Shown: positions 1 through 8,187 of the stretch, in pieces | How positions within the stretch are numbered: position 1 is the stretch's first letter | Layout: every line of letters begins with the position of its first letter | DNA from: Planctomycetaceae bacterium | GTDB lineage: Bacteria > Planctomycetota > Planctomycetia > Pirellulales > Pirellulaceae | Assembly: GCA_002685655.1 (NCBI GenBank) | Contig: NYXM01000113.1 | Span: 1-32,491, forward strand | Length of the DNA: 32,491 nucleotides | Direction: 5' to 3' | The notes under the pieces: generated by a model | What the model saw: the letters and a program-made list of their open reading frames with translations, nothing else | Database searches by the model: none | Told to the model about the DNA's origin: nothing | Position numbers and translations under genes: made by a program

Positions 1-39
1 ACAACCGATCACGCGACTCGAAAGATCGTCGAACTCCAT
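1..39 (-). CDS. GxxExxY-family protein, first 13 codons only (cut by window edge)
   Basis: Reading the minus strand from an ATG at 39 gives MEFDDLSSRVIGC and then the window ends. A short opening of the type (acidic/polar)-L-(S/T)-x-(K/R)-(V/I)-I-G-(C/A) is how GxxExxY proteins begin; this is a small bacterial family of uncertain function, proposed to be related to PD-(D/E)XK nucleases. The codons directly upstream, in the same frame, encode an Asp/Glu/His-rich stretch made from a tandem 9-bp unit, which I recall as a common lead-in to this family. An in-frame TGA lies upstream of that stretch. Only 13 residues are visible and the diagnostic GxxExxY motif itself lies outside the window, so the assignment rests on N-terminal resemblance and the leader. 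Confidence 0.5.
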   Translation of the reverse strand, partial: MEFDDLSSRVIGC

Positions 40-68
40 ATCTTCGTGCTCTTCGTGTTCTTCGTGGT
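40..68 (-). repeat. Tandem 9-bp ACGAAGARC repeat in front of the GxxExxY-type start
   Basis: On the minus strand the 29 bases before the ATG at 39 contain about three copies of a 9-mer of the form ACGAAGA(A/G)C. In the frame of the downstream gene they read Asp-His-Glu-Glu-His-Glu-Glu-His-Glu-Asp with no stop, so they may be translated as an extension or act as leader RNA. The period is a multiple of three, so copy-number change would keep the frame. Confidence 0.6.
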
Positions 69-97
69 CCTCTATTCACGCCGCCGTTTGGTGGAAC

Positions 98-203
98 AAA
101 TGAGTCAAATTCTTAGCGACGGGCACTGACCGCAGGTTGGTCGGAGCGCGGGTCACCGCAACGGAGCGATGGCTCGCGTTGGTCTGAGGCACAGCCTCGC
201 TAG
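98..203. repeat. Dispersed structured repeat, copy A (three potential hairpins)
   Basis: This segment matches 14303-14408 without gaps: 77 of 90 bases over the core 114-203, with weaker similarity upstream. The potential hairpins are CTGACC/GGTCGG around a 7-base loop (126-143), GAGC/GCTC with loop GATG (164-175) and TGAGGC/GCCTCG with loop ACA (185-199). An outer pairing TAGCGA (114-119) with TCGCTA (197-202) is possible as an alternative to the third hairpin. The right end overlaps the stop codon of the DUF1501 gene (200-202). No protein is supported here. Insertion-type (MITE/REP-like) and structured-RNA explanations are both open. Confidence 0.75.
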
Positions 204-1597
204 AGAAGCGGCAACACCTTGCCATCGCTGACCGGCATCGGGCGACCGAGCATGTCGTGAATCTTGGCACGAGGTGAAATGCCGAGACAGCGAAAAATCG
301 TCGCGTGGACATCCGGCGGACCACAGGGCATTGTCTCCGGAAAGGCGCCTTTACCGTCGCTGCTACCGTACACTTGTCCGCCTTGGATCCCGCCACCCGC
401 CATGACGATCGAGTACACGTTCGGATAATGATCTCGCCCTGCCCCGGCATTGATGCGGGGAGTCCTTCCAAAGTCGGTCAGCACCAAGACCAACGTATCG
501 TCCAACGTACCTCGGTCGCTGAGATCTTGAAGTAACGCCGAGGTACCGACATCAAACACCGGCAGCAGGCGATTCTTGAGTCGATTAAAATTGTCCCCGT
601 GTGTGTCCCACATGTCTCCTTTCGAGCCGTTAAGATCACCCGCAGCGCAACAGACTTGCACAATCGGAACGCCTGCTTCTGTAAGCCGCCGCGCCAACAG
701 GATGCTCTGCCCGCCAATATGGTCACCGTATGATTCACGGATCTTCGGGTCTTCCCTGTCCAGATCGTAAGCGTCTTTGACCGCCGAACTGAGCAAGATG
801 TCGCTGGCCAGACTGCGGAAGTGCTGGAAACTCTCAAAGTCATTCTGCGTGCTGATCGGCTTCTCCAAAGAAGATCGCAGGCGATTTCGAGCGGCGACGC
901 GCTCGAAGTCAACGTCGCCCAGATTCAGGACCTGTGAACCGAGTGACCTGGACACGCCGCCGAACGGCGTGCCGCTCGGCGTACGAATCACGATCGGGTC
1001 GTGCTTGGCACCGAGCCATCCTCCGTATTCGCCCGCTTGAAGCGTACCATTGTCCACGAGAGGATACGGCAAGCGAACGGCCGACGGAACGCCGCGCACG
1101 GGCGAACTGAACTTGGAAATGACCGCTGGCAGAGACGGCCAGTCATTTCGCATCGGTGGGATGTTGCCGACACGTGGAGGTTTGTGGCCGGTCAGATTCC
1201 AATACATGCCTCGACCGTGCGCCGAATCATCGTGATGGATCGACCGAATGATCGCCAGCTTCTCGGAATGCCGCGCCATGTTCGGCAAGTGCTCGCCGAT
1301 CTGAATACCAGACGTCGCGGTCGCGATCGGATTAAACTCGCCGCGGAATTCAACAGGCGCGTTGGGCTTCGGGTCCCACGTTTCGTGATGGCTCATGCCA
1401 CCCCATGCGTACACGATGATGCACGCCTTGGCGTGTCGCCGGTTCTCCGGACTTGGGCTGGCTGCCGAACTCTGCAACCGCAATAACGACGGTAGCGTGA
1501 GCCCACCGAAGGCAGCCGACGTAGCCAGCATGTTGCGACGCGAAAACATTCGCACAACGTTGCTGATCCCGTGAAGTTCGTTGTTCATGGCATCCAT
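200..1597 (-). CDS. DUF1501 family protein with Tat signal
   Basis: This is a 465-residue DUF1501 protein, a family abundant in planctomycetes with an alkaline-phosphatase/sulfatase-like fold and no settled activity. It starts with a twin-arginine export signal (RR at residues 20-21, then a hydrophobic Ala/Gly/Leu segment), so it is probably exported folded. Family landmarks are the early WGGMSHHETWDPKP block, the HDDSAHGRGMYWNLTGH block and, near the C-terminus, TDFGRTPRIN followed by GRDHYP and GGGIQGGQVYG. The start is uncertain because the reading frame is open to 1675. ATG at 1597 (MDAMNNEL) or 1588 puts the Tat motif at a normal distance, and neither has a clear Shine-Dalgarno. The usual DUF1549/DUF1553 cytochrome-like partner is not adjacent; the upstream gene is divergent. 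The stop codon lies inside repeat copy A. Confidence 0.9.
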   Translation of the reverse strand: MDAMNNELHGISNVVRMFSRRNMLATSAAFGGLTLPSLLRLQSSAASPSPENRRHAKACIIVYAWGGMSHHETWDPKPNAPVEFRGEFNPIATATSGIQIGEHLPNMARHSEKLAIIRSIHHDDSAHGRGMYWNLTGHKPPRVGNIPPMRNDWPSLPAVISKFSSPVRGVPSAVRLPYPLVDNGTLQAGEYGGWLGAKHDPIVIRTPSGTPFGGVSRSLGSQVLNLGDVDFERVAARNRLRSSLEKPISTQNDFESFQHFRSLASDILLSSAVKDAYDLDREDPKIRESYGDHIGGQSILLARRLTEAGVPIVQVCCAAGDLNGSKGDMWDTHGDNFNRLKNRLLPVFDVGTSALLQDLSDRGTLDDTLVLVLTDFGRTPRINAGAGRDHYPNVYSIVMAGGGIQGGQVYGSSDGKGAFPETMPCGPPDVHATIFRCLGISPRAKIHDMLGRPMPVSDGKVLPLL

Positions 1598-1886
1598 TGT
1601 GGGGCGGTGTGTGCGGGAATGGAGCATCTGCCTACGGAAACTATCGACAAATCGAGGATACACGTCAACTCGCAAGCCACCGAATGCCTCGATTACGGAA
1701 TCCTCGGCTACGAAACTACTTGGAATCCGTGCTGACAGACGGACCCACCCTTGGAACCTCAGATTTCGATGGGAAAAATCAGCTGTCGGGCTCAGTCCGA
1801 GATTATTCCTAAGCCCTCAATACCCGCACAACCGATGAAATCGATACGACTAGAGCAGTCTACCCAGTTCAACGAAGGAACTTCCA

Positions 1887-3356
1887 GTGGATCCCGCAAT
1901 AGATCCTCGCCGGCTCATCGCCCTCTCCGTCCTCGCGACGGCTTGCTTGTTGGTGGCCTCCGCGATTTCCGCTGACGAACCGCAGCGCGACGACGAGCGG
2001 ACGATTCGGCAAGTTGCGGATGAACCCAGATTACTCGACAACGAGGACTGGTTCGCACATGTTTTTGCGGCAGAGGCGGAATCGCCAAGTGACCGAACCG
2101 TGCCGCAAATCACAGTGCCGCCAGATCCAGCGCCGGAGACCCGCCCCCGCGTGGATCCGCGAGAGGATCCCGTCTTGGCTCCAATCGTTCGACCGACTAT
2201 CGACAACGACTCACAACCACCCATCGTCGCCGCACCCAACATTGCTGCACCTGGCGTCGCGCCAACGGACGAACCCCGCTTTACGTTGTTCCGTCGGTCT
2301 CGTTCCCGAGCGAGCTTTGCGCGACGTCGCAGGCCAATTGCCGTGCTTGGAGACTCGCTAACTGACACAGGGCAGATGAATCTGCAATACACAGTCCTGG
2401 ACAAGAGCACTTGGCCGGCCACGCCAATGGCGGCCTCTGCTTCGATAGACATTCCGCTAACTGCCGCCGCCACACGGAGAAGGATTTCCAAGAACAGTAG
2501 CGTGTTACCAACGGATCGCCTGATACTCTCGTATCATCATTTTCACAACGCCCTCGCTGTCGAAACGGCGCACCCCATTGTTGGTGACACGCGGAACATC
2601 TTAAACCTGGATCGGATGACAATTGGGTTCGAAAAGACATTTTTTGATGGACAGTGGGCGATCGACGTGCGGTTGCCAGCGATGAGTCGCTTCGACACCG
2701 CGACAACGGATTTCACACTAACCAATGGCCGGCTTGGTAACACATCCCTTCTGCTCAAGCACCTATGGTATGAAACGGATGCGATGGCTTTGGGAGTAGG
2801 AGTGGGGATCGACACGCCGACCGGCAGCGATGGCCATGTCGTGTTGCCAAACGCCGAAGTTGTCGTTGCCAACGATGCATACCACGCGCTCCCCTATCTG
2901 GGTCTGCTGTTTACACCGACAGACAACTGCGTGGTCCAGGCATTCGCACAGCTGGACATTCCGCTCAACGGCAACGAAATCGAGGTATTTACACCCTCTA
3001 ATGGCAGTTTTATTGGACAGTTTGACGAACGGGAATTGCTATTCCTCAGTCTCTCGGCGGCACACTGGCTCTATCAGAATCCCGACGCCTCGTATTTGAA
3101 AGGGCTGGCGGCGCTGCTCGAGCTGCACCATACGACGTCACTGGACGACAGCGACCGCGTCACGATCAACGCACTAACCAATTCCTATAACCTGCGCGAT
3201 TCTGCAAATGCTTACAACAACCTGAACATGGCGATGGGCGTGCAGGCTCAAATCGGGATGACCGAGTTTCGTGCCGCGGCGGTCCTCCCGTTGCTCGATG
3301 GCGCGAATCGGCCGTTCGACGCCGAATTCCTACTTCAAATCAATCGGCGCTACTGA
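1887..3356 (+). CDS. Probable outer-membrane beta-barrel protein with signal peptide
   Basis: This 489-residue protein begins at GTG with AAGGAA six bases upstream. A basic N-terminus and a hydrophobic stretch (about residues 10-28) ending in an Ala-Ser-Ala-type cleavage context indicate secretion. Residues about 30-150 are Pro/Asp/Arg-rich and low in complexity, and contain a basic SRSRASFARRRR patch. From about residue 200 onward, alternating hydrophobic/polar strands, Asn/Thr/Gly-rich turns and a final aromatic (C-terminal RRY) fit an outer-membrane barrel like the planctomycete proteins usually annotated hypothetical or 'transporter'. No enzymatic motif set is present. The gene converges on the metallophosphoesterase gene with a hairpin between them. 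Function is unknown; the membrane assignment is inference from sequence pattern. Confidence 0.7.
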   Translation: MDPAIDPRRLIALSVLATACLLVASAISADEPQRDDERTIRQVADEPRLLDNEDWFAHVFAAEAESPSDRTVPQITVPPDPAPETRPRVDPREDPVLAPIVRPTIDNDSQPPIVAAPNIAAPGVAPTDEPRFTLFRRSRSRASFARRRRPIAVLGDSLTDTGQMNLQYTVLDKSTWPATPMAASASIDIPLTAAATRRRISKNSSVLPTDRLILSYHHFHNALAVETAHPIVGDTRNILNLDRMTIGFEKTFFDGQWAIDVRLPAMSRFDTATTDFTLTNGRLGNTSLLLKHLWYETDAMALGVGVGIDTPTGSDGHVVLPNAEVVVANDAYHALPYLGLLFTPTDNCVVQAFAQLDIPLNGNEIEVFTPSNGSFIGQFDERELLFLSLSAAHWLYQNPDASYLKGLAALLELHHTTSLDDSDRVTINALTNSYNLRDSANAYNNLNMAMGVQAQIGMTEFRAAAVLPLLDGANRPFDAEFLLQINRRY

Positions 3357-3365
3357 CGCAGAGCT

Positions 3366-3386
3366 GAACATCGAACATCGATGTTC
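3366..3386. terminator. Hairpin between convergent genes
   Basis: A perfect 8-bp inverted repeat, GAACATCG and CGATGTTC, is separated by the 5-base loop AACAT. It sits between the stop codons of two convergent genes (3356 and 3388). There is no clear U-run on either strand, so it is a bidirectional terminator candidate rather than a textbook intrinsic terminator. Confidence 0.45.
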
Positions 3387-3387
3387 C

Positions 3388-4173
3388 CTAATGTTTGCCA
3401 CAGCGGCGTTCTTTGCTGGGAAGGACCTCCAGACATGTAGTCCACCAGCCTGTGACGATTGCTTCAATGAACTCCTCGGGCAAACGCTCGCCGGCCATCT
3501 CTGCGGCGAGACGCTGGTAATCGTAGTGCACCGGCGCGAATTCGACGCGAAACTCCCCGTTTTGCTCTTCCAGCAGCGCATAGAAAACGCGGTTCGCGCC
3601 GTCGTTTTCTGGCCGCCCCAATGCACCAACATTGACGAAGTGGCGGCCTTCTCCAAGCGGTCGGTGCCACTTAATGCCGGTGTGGGTTGCGGCAATCACA
3701 TCAGCGTAATGTGCTTTGGCCAATGACGACAGGAAATGCGTCGATGTCGTCGATTCCCAGAGAAATTCGTTCGTCTTGCGCGGACTGCCGTGGACAAGCA
3801 ACACGGCAAGCGACCCCAGTTCGTAACGGATTTCCTTGGGCAAGTCGCAGAGGAAGGCGCGATTCGAATCGGATGTGTTGGCCAGCGTGTAATCGTAGCT
3901 AAGCTGCGCGAAGTGGTTGTCACGCGGATCCGTATAGCCACATTGACAGTCATCCAAAGCGTTGCCGATAGAATCGTCGTAATTGCCCTGAACGCAGGCG
4001 ATGTTATGGTCATGCAACAATGGGAACACACGATCCGGATGCGGGCCGAAGGCACCCATATCGCCGAGACAGAACATCGCGTCGACGCCGCGTGCGTGCG
4101 CGTCGCTGATGGCGGCTTCGAGCGCCAAATAGTTGTTGTAGATGCCGCCGAAGCAGGCGATTCGATGCGTCAT
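3388..4173 (-). CDS. Metallophosphoesterase-like protein with degenerate motif I
   Basis: This 261-residue protein has the layout of the calcineurin-like YfcE/MJ0936-type phosphoesterases. It shows GD at 37-38 followed by GAFGPHP, GNYD at 63-66, VHGSP at 127-131 and THTG at 163-166 with a later VNVGALGRP. The first metal motif, normally D-x-H in a (S/G)DxHGN context, reads GGIYNN at residues 9-14, so both ligands are replaced. The remaining motifs are intact enough to assign the fold, but catalysis by the usual two-metal mechanism is doubtful. It is the last gene of a minus-strand run, 36 bp after the ABC ATPase, so co-transcription is likely. The substrate is unknown. The start is ATG with no strong ribosome binding site. 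Confidence 0.85.
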   Translation of the reverse strand: MTHRIACFGGIYNNYLALEAAISDAHARGVDAMFCLGDMGAFGPHPDRVFPLLHDHNIACVQGNYDDSIGNALDDCQCGYTDPRDNHFAQLSYDYTLANTSDSNRAFLCDLPKEIRYELGSLAVLLVHGSPRKTNEFLWESTTSTHFLSSLAKAHYADVIAATHTGIKWHRPLGEGRHFVNVGALGRPENDGANRVFYALLEEQNGEFRVEFAPVHYDYQRLAAEMAGERLPEEFIEAIVTGWWTTCLEVLPSKERRCGKH

Positions 4174-4209
4174 GGATCCCGCTGGCTCGGTGGCTATGTC
4201 ATGCCACGC

Positions 4210-5136
4210 TCAACTTACCAGGCCTTTGGTGACGAGCATAAACACGTCCTCAAGCGTTGGTTCTTTTTCGCCAAAGCTACGAATGCCGACGCCCTGACCG
4301 ATCAGCCGATTCAGCAAACTGGCAACACCGTCATCGTCCGTTTCCAGTTCGACGGTGGCCATGTGATCGTCAATTTGAATGTCACGAGTGATTTCCGAAC
4401 TGCGCAGAATGGTCAGCCCTAAGTCCATCTTGTCGGTAAATTTGACGACCACAATCCGGTTACCGCGAATTCGGCGGTGTACGTCGTCGATCGGACCATG
4501 CATCAACAACTGGCCACGCTCGATAATGCCAATCGATGTACAACAATCGGCCAGCTCCGTCAAAATGTGACTGGAAATCAGAATGGTCTTGCCCATCCGC
4601 CGCAGTTCTTTGAGCAGCGCTTTGACTTCGACTCGGGCACGTGGGTCGAGACCGCTAGCCGGTTCGTCTAAGATCAAGACCGGAGGATCGTGTACCAGCG
4701 TTTTCGCCAAACACAGGCGTTGCTTCATACCGCGAGACAGACCATTGACAAAATCGTCTCGTTTATGCGCCAAATCCAAGAGTTCCAGCACATCATTGAT
4801 CACACGTTTGCGTTGCGTGCGTCCGATCCGATAAGCCACGGCAAAGAAATCCAGGAATTCCCATACCTTCATGCCGTCGTAAACGCCAAAGTTGTCCGGC
4901 ATATAGCCGACACTTTGCCGGACACTCATTGGATCTCGGGTTACACTGAACCCGTTGACGATGCCCTCCCCGCGACTGGCCTTCAGCAACGTCGCCAGAA
5001 ACCGAATTGACGTGCTCTTGCCGGCACCGTTGGGTCCGATGAACCCGAACATCTCACGCGCCTCGATCTTCAAATTCAGGCGTTCGACGGCGGTAAAATC
5101 GCCGTAGTCCTTGCCAAAGTCGATCAGTTCGATCAT
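4210..5136 (-). CDS. ABC transporter ATP-binding protein (ABC-2/CcmA type)
   Basis: This 308-residue ATPase subunit couples ATP hydrolysis to transport at the cytoplasmic face of the membrane. Walker A is GPNGAGKST (34-42), the signature is LSRGM (133-137), Walker B is VLILDEP (153-159) followed by ASGLDP, and the H-loop is ISSH. The Q-loop position reads YMPDNFG, with Asp where Gln is usual; I recall this substitution as common in CcmA-like planctomycete ATPases. The extra C-terminal domain (about 220-308) is typical of drug- and polysaccharide-export ATPases of this class. The gene starts 18 bp after the 974-residue lipoprotein gene. No permease gene is visible next to it, which is unusual because these ATPases need a membrane partner. 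Confidence 0.92.
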   Translation of the reverse strand: MIELIDFGKDYGDFTAVERLNLKIEAREMFGFIGPNGAGKSTSIRFLATLLKASRGEGIVNGFSVTRDPMSVRQSVGYMPDNFGVYDGMKVWEFLDFFAVAYRIGRTQRKRVINDVLELLDLAHKRDDFVNGLSRGMKQRLCLAKTLVHDPPVLILDEPASGLDPRARVEVKALLKELRRMGKTILISSHILTELADCCTSIGIIERGQLLMHGPIDDVHRRIRGNRIVVVKFTDKMDLGLTILRSSEITRDIQIDDHMATVELETDDDGVASLLNRLIGQGVGIRSFGEKEPTLEDVFMLVTKGLVS

Positions 5137-5154
5137 ATCTGCATTGCCATCGGG

Positions 5155-8079
5155 CTAATTGTCACTGGGTTTCGAGTCACTGGGTTTCGAGTCACTGGGT
5201 TTCGAGTCATTGGCCCCGTCGTCGGTGGGCTTTTTGTCGCCCTTGCCGTCTGTGTCCTGTTCAGTTCCGGCATTACCCTGGGCGGCATCATCCTGGTTGG
5301 GGTCTTCTAGGTCTTTTTCGTCGAGCTTGCGTTCCTTTTCATCGGTCAAGTCCGCCTTGCAATTGACATCCCGAACGGCGGGCGACATCGGGGCGCGACG
5401 CAGGTGCACGACGAACAACGTTCGGCGCATGACTTGAGCCGCACTGGGACGAATGGTCATGCCGGGTATTTCGTCATCGGAATAGGCGATCAATCGGACT
5501 TCACCCTCGTCCAGTGTCAGCCCTTGGCTGGCCAGTTCGACCAGTTGGCCGATCGAAACTTCGCCGGCGCGTGTCTTGCGGCACCAATGCTTGATTTCAG
5601 CATCTACCAAGCGGCCATCCGGCGGCTGATCTGGTACTCCGTCAATGTCAACGAGATTAAACTTGTCCGATAGTTCAGGATCGCCAGCGGCTTCACGTCG
5701 ATCAATTACCTTGTCGTGATTTGCATCGAGCCGCTCCAGCAACGCTTTGGCCTGTCTGTTGTAACTGAGCGTGGCCAGCGCGTCATCCCATTGCGGCAAC
5801 TGGTTGGTGCCCGAGGGCAGATCAACAAACGTGAGCGGTGCAAATGACCCCGCCTTCAAGTCGCCGACCCAAGCCGCCTGGACCGGTCCGTCGACGCGAG
5901 CGCCTGCTACACGTCTCGGCTGTCCACCTCGAAGGATCCCGGCACCTTTAAGACTGAACTTTGAACCGTTATTGATCTGAAAGCCCTGCGTGTCGTTTCC
6001 AGTCAACGAAAACACGCCACCTAAATCGGCATGTTGCTCGCAGTGCATATAGCCGATGCTATTCGAAATAACTTGTATTCCACCAAACCGTAAATTGCCT
6101 TCGCGGTGCATCGTCACAGTATGGACAGACTCGCCCGTATCGGGCCTGAAATCGACTGAACCGAACGGCTGGGCGACTGCCGAATTGTCGTCAAAGACAA
6201 AGTCGTAGCCCGTTGACAGGGACGTATACATGGCGGAATACCGCGTGACGTGCGCACGAGGATAGTCGCCGTGAACTTCCGCCACCACGACTTCGGTAAC
6301 ACTACGAGCGAACCCAATGTCCAACTGCGCGGTTCGAACAACGACAAAGGCGCCCACAATCGCAATCACTGGAGCCGCCATCCACGCCCATTCAACTCGA
6401 CCAATCATGCGAAACAGCCCCCAGTTCACGGGTGCCAGGATCAGAAGGTACAGAGCCAGAACGCGTAACACAAAACCACTTTGCGGAATCGAAATACCGG
6501 CCGCGTCTTCCAGCGATTGCCGTGCCGCGTCTGAGGCACCGCTGCGGTCATTCCAAGCTCCCAGGCCATAGTTAAGGCGGGAAGGATAGCCATCGAAATG
6601 CCAATTGCCTTCTGCAGAATTTGATGACCTCATAGCAACAGAGTTATCTGCGGTTCGCGGATCACTTACCGCGGTAGTATCCGACGCCTCTAAAGCGTGC
6701 AGGTTCTTCTCTTCACCAGGCTCGACGGCAACTGAGTTCCTGGCAAGGGCATGACCGATGTCACGAGTGAAGTACCGCTGGGTGGTAACCAATCGTGGAT
6801 CCTTGGCGAGAACACCAGGAAAATCCTTCCAAACAGTATTCAGCAATTCCAGCCCTGTGTTATTGCCAATGAACTCGCGGCGAGGTCTTCTCAGCAGACA
6901 AGCGTTGAAGAAACTGTCGTAGCTGGCTCCCCATTGCATGAAGTAACGATCCGTCAGCGAGAACGACGAAACCACAATTCGCCCCTGTCCAATCCGTCGC
7001 TCAAGCACCAGATTGGCCGTATTGGCCAGCGGGACAGCGTCCGGGTGTTGGTGTAACGTGACACCAATCATCGGGGTCTGCGGCAGTACCTCCAATCTGC
7101 GTGTACGCCCGGATCGTGGATGACTCGGCAACGACCAATGCTCGTTGAGTTCCTCGATGGCGGCCGGATCGATCTCGATGGTGTCGCCAGACTGCGCTGG
7201 TAAGTAGTCTTCGAGAAAACTGCCCTTGAGTTTGTCCAACGAATTTGGGCCGCTGATGATCACCTGGCCGCCCCAATGCAACCAATCCAACAGGGCTCGT
7301 TCTTGCGGCGGCGTAAATCGACTTTGATCCAAGTCATCAAGTAACAAATAGCTGATACAAGTCCACGTCAGCGCGTTGGACGGCAGCGGAACAAAACGAT
7401 CAACCTGCGGTTGCAAGACGCGATAATACAACAGCGTCTCGTCCTCGAATTCCTTGCTTGTCGGCGTGTTCATTGCAGTCAACCGCTGGAGAAAACCGTA
7501 CCGACTGGGCGCACTGGAGAGCACCACGAAATAATACTGATAGCCTGGCATCGCCGTGATTGGCGAGCGATCCGGCGGTGTGACGAGGCGTCCACCACGC
7601 GCGGCACGCAATTCTCGATTCAGCCAGATCACTTTCGATGGCATCGCCCCCTCGCGTGGGACGAAATAGGTCGTCTCAAACAAACGCCCCTGCCCTTTGG
7701 CAAGTTTGGCGGGACGCGAGCCTTGCAGGACGTAGTGAGTTGACTCGACGTGGTACGGTTGACCGCGACTGTCGGTGGCACCCGTGTACAACTGCGCCGG
7801 GAAATTGAAATTATTGGCTTTGATTTCGTGAATCGTGGTCAGCCAGTGCCCCGGTTTGGCAAACGGCCGAACCGCCACTTCGTCGGCTGGCACGGTCTTG
7901 ACCGGTTTCAGATCGAAATCTTCCTTGCGTTTCTCTTTCTTCTTTTTCTTGTCGATGTCATCCAGTTCTTTTTTTCGCTTGACTAAAGGGTCCTGATTGC
8001 ATCCTGTGCAACCAGTGAGCGACGTTGCCAGCACAATGGCCAGGCAGATCCAAACCGTCCAGCGAAGTCTCGGATTCAT
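5155..8079 (-). CDS. Large membrane-anchored lipoprotein with EF-hand-like loops and C-terminal SKPSD repeats
   Basis: This 974-residue protein has a lipoprotein signal (hydrophobic segment, then LTGC lipobox near residues 20-23), followed by a Lys/Asp/Glu-rich linker. Residues about 100-450 include a segment (WLHWGGQVIISGPN) that recalls the glutamine-amidotransferase-like domains of Gld-type and DUF4350-type proteins, but I cannot confirm this. Two adjacent hydrophobic segments near 536-556 and 566-586 look transmembrane. Near 786 DANHDKVIDRRE matches a canonical EF-hand loop, and a looser second Asp-rich loop follows near 810. The C-terminus is acidic and ends in SKPSD repeats. ATG at 8079 is preferred because the only longer frame starts with TTG at 8112. 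The tight spacing to the ABC ATPase suggests they work together. Specific function is unknown. Confidence 0.8.
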   Translation of the reverse strand: MNPRLRWTVWICLAIVLATSLTGCTGCNQDPLVKRKKELDDIDKKKKKEKRKEDFDLKPVKTVPADEVAVRPFAKPGHWLTTIHEIKANNFNFPAQLYTGATDSRGQPYHVESTHYVLQGSRPAKLAKGQGRLFETTYFVPREGAMPSKVIWLNRELRAARGGRLVTPPDRSPITAMPGYQYYFVVLSSAPSRYGFLQRLTAMNTPTSKEFEDETLLYYRVLQPQVDRFVPLPSNALTWTCISYLLLDDLDQSRFTPPQERALLDWLHWGGQVIISGPNSLDKLKGSFLEDYLPAQSGDTIEIDPAAIEELNEHWSLPSHPRSGRTRRLEVLPQTPMIGVTLHQHPDAVPLANTANLVLERRIGQGRIVVSSFSLTDRYFMQWGASYDSFFNACLLRRPRREFIGNNTGLELLNTVWKDFPGVLAKDPRLVTTQRYFTRDIGHALARNSVAVEPGEEKNLHALEASDTTAVSDPRTADNSVAMRSSNSAEGNWHFDGYPSRLNYGLGAWNDRSGASDAARQSLEDAAGISIPQSGFVLRVLALYLLILAPVNWGLFRMIGRVEWAWMAAPVIAIVGAFVVVRTAQLDIGFARSVTEVVVAEVHGDYPRAHVTRYSAMYTSLSTGYDFVFDDNSAVAQPFGSVDFRPDTGESVHTVTMHREGNLRFGGIQVISNSIGYMHCEQHADLGGVFSLTGNDTQGFQINNGSKFSLKGAGILRGGQPRRVAGARVDGPVQAAWVGDLKAGSFAPLTFVDLPSGTNQLPQWDDALATLSYNRQAKALLERLDANHDKVIDRREAAGDPELSDKFNLVDIDGVPDQPPDGRLVDAEIKHWCRKTRAGEVSIGQLVELASQGLTLDEGEVRLIAYSDDEIPGMTIRPSAAQVMRRTLFVVHLRRAPMSPAVRDVNCKADLTDEKERKLDEKDLEDPNQDDAAQGNAGTEQDTDGKGDKKPTDDGANDSKPSDSKPSDSKPSDN
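5161..5214 (-). repeat. 15-bp tandem repeat encoding SKPSD
   Basis: Three exact copies of a 15-bp unit (GTCACTGGGTTTCGA on the plus strand, 5161-5205) are followed by a decayed fourth. They encode repeated Ser-Lys-Pro-Ser-Asp at the extreme C-terminus of the lipoprotein. The unit is a multiple of three and the copies are identical, which points to recent slippage expansion that keeps the frame. Confidence 0.9.
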
Positions 8080-8187
8080 CGTGCGAATGGGCCTCAATCG
8101 AGCGGAAAACAACGAAGCAGTGCTTGAGAAATGACCGTTCTCAGTGTATGAAGTGGCAGGGATCGAGGGAAGTCACCGGCTGGCCAA

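Noticed and set aside
2341..2375. GDSLTDTG string in the outer-membrane protein, like block I of GDSL lipases
   Set aside because: No other SGNH block follows, and the rest has beta-barrel character; treated as a chance match.
5161..5214. CRISPR-like short repeats
   Set aside because: The repeat unit is 15 bp, directly abutting with no spacers, and it encodes protein in frame.
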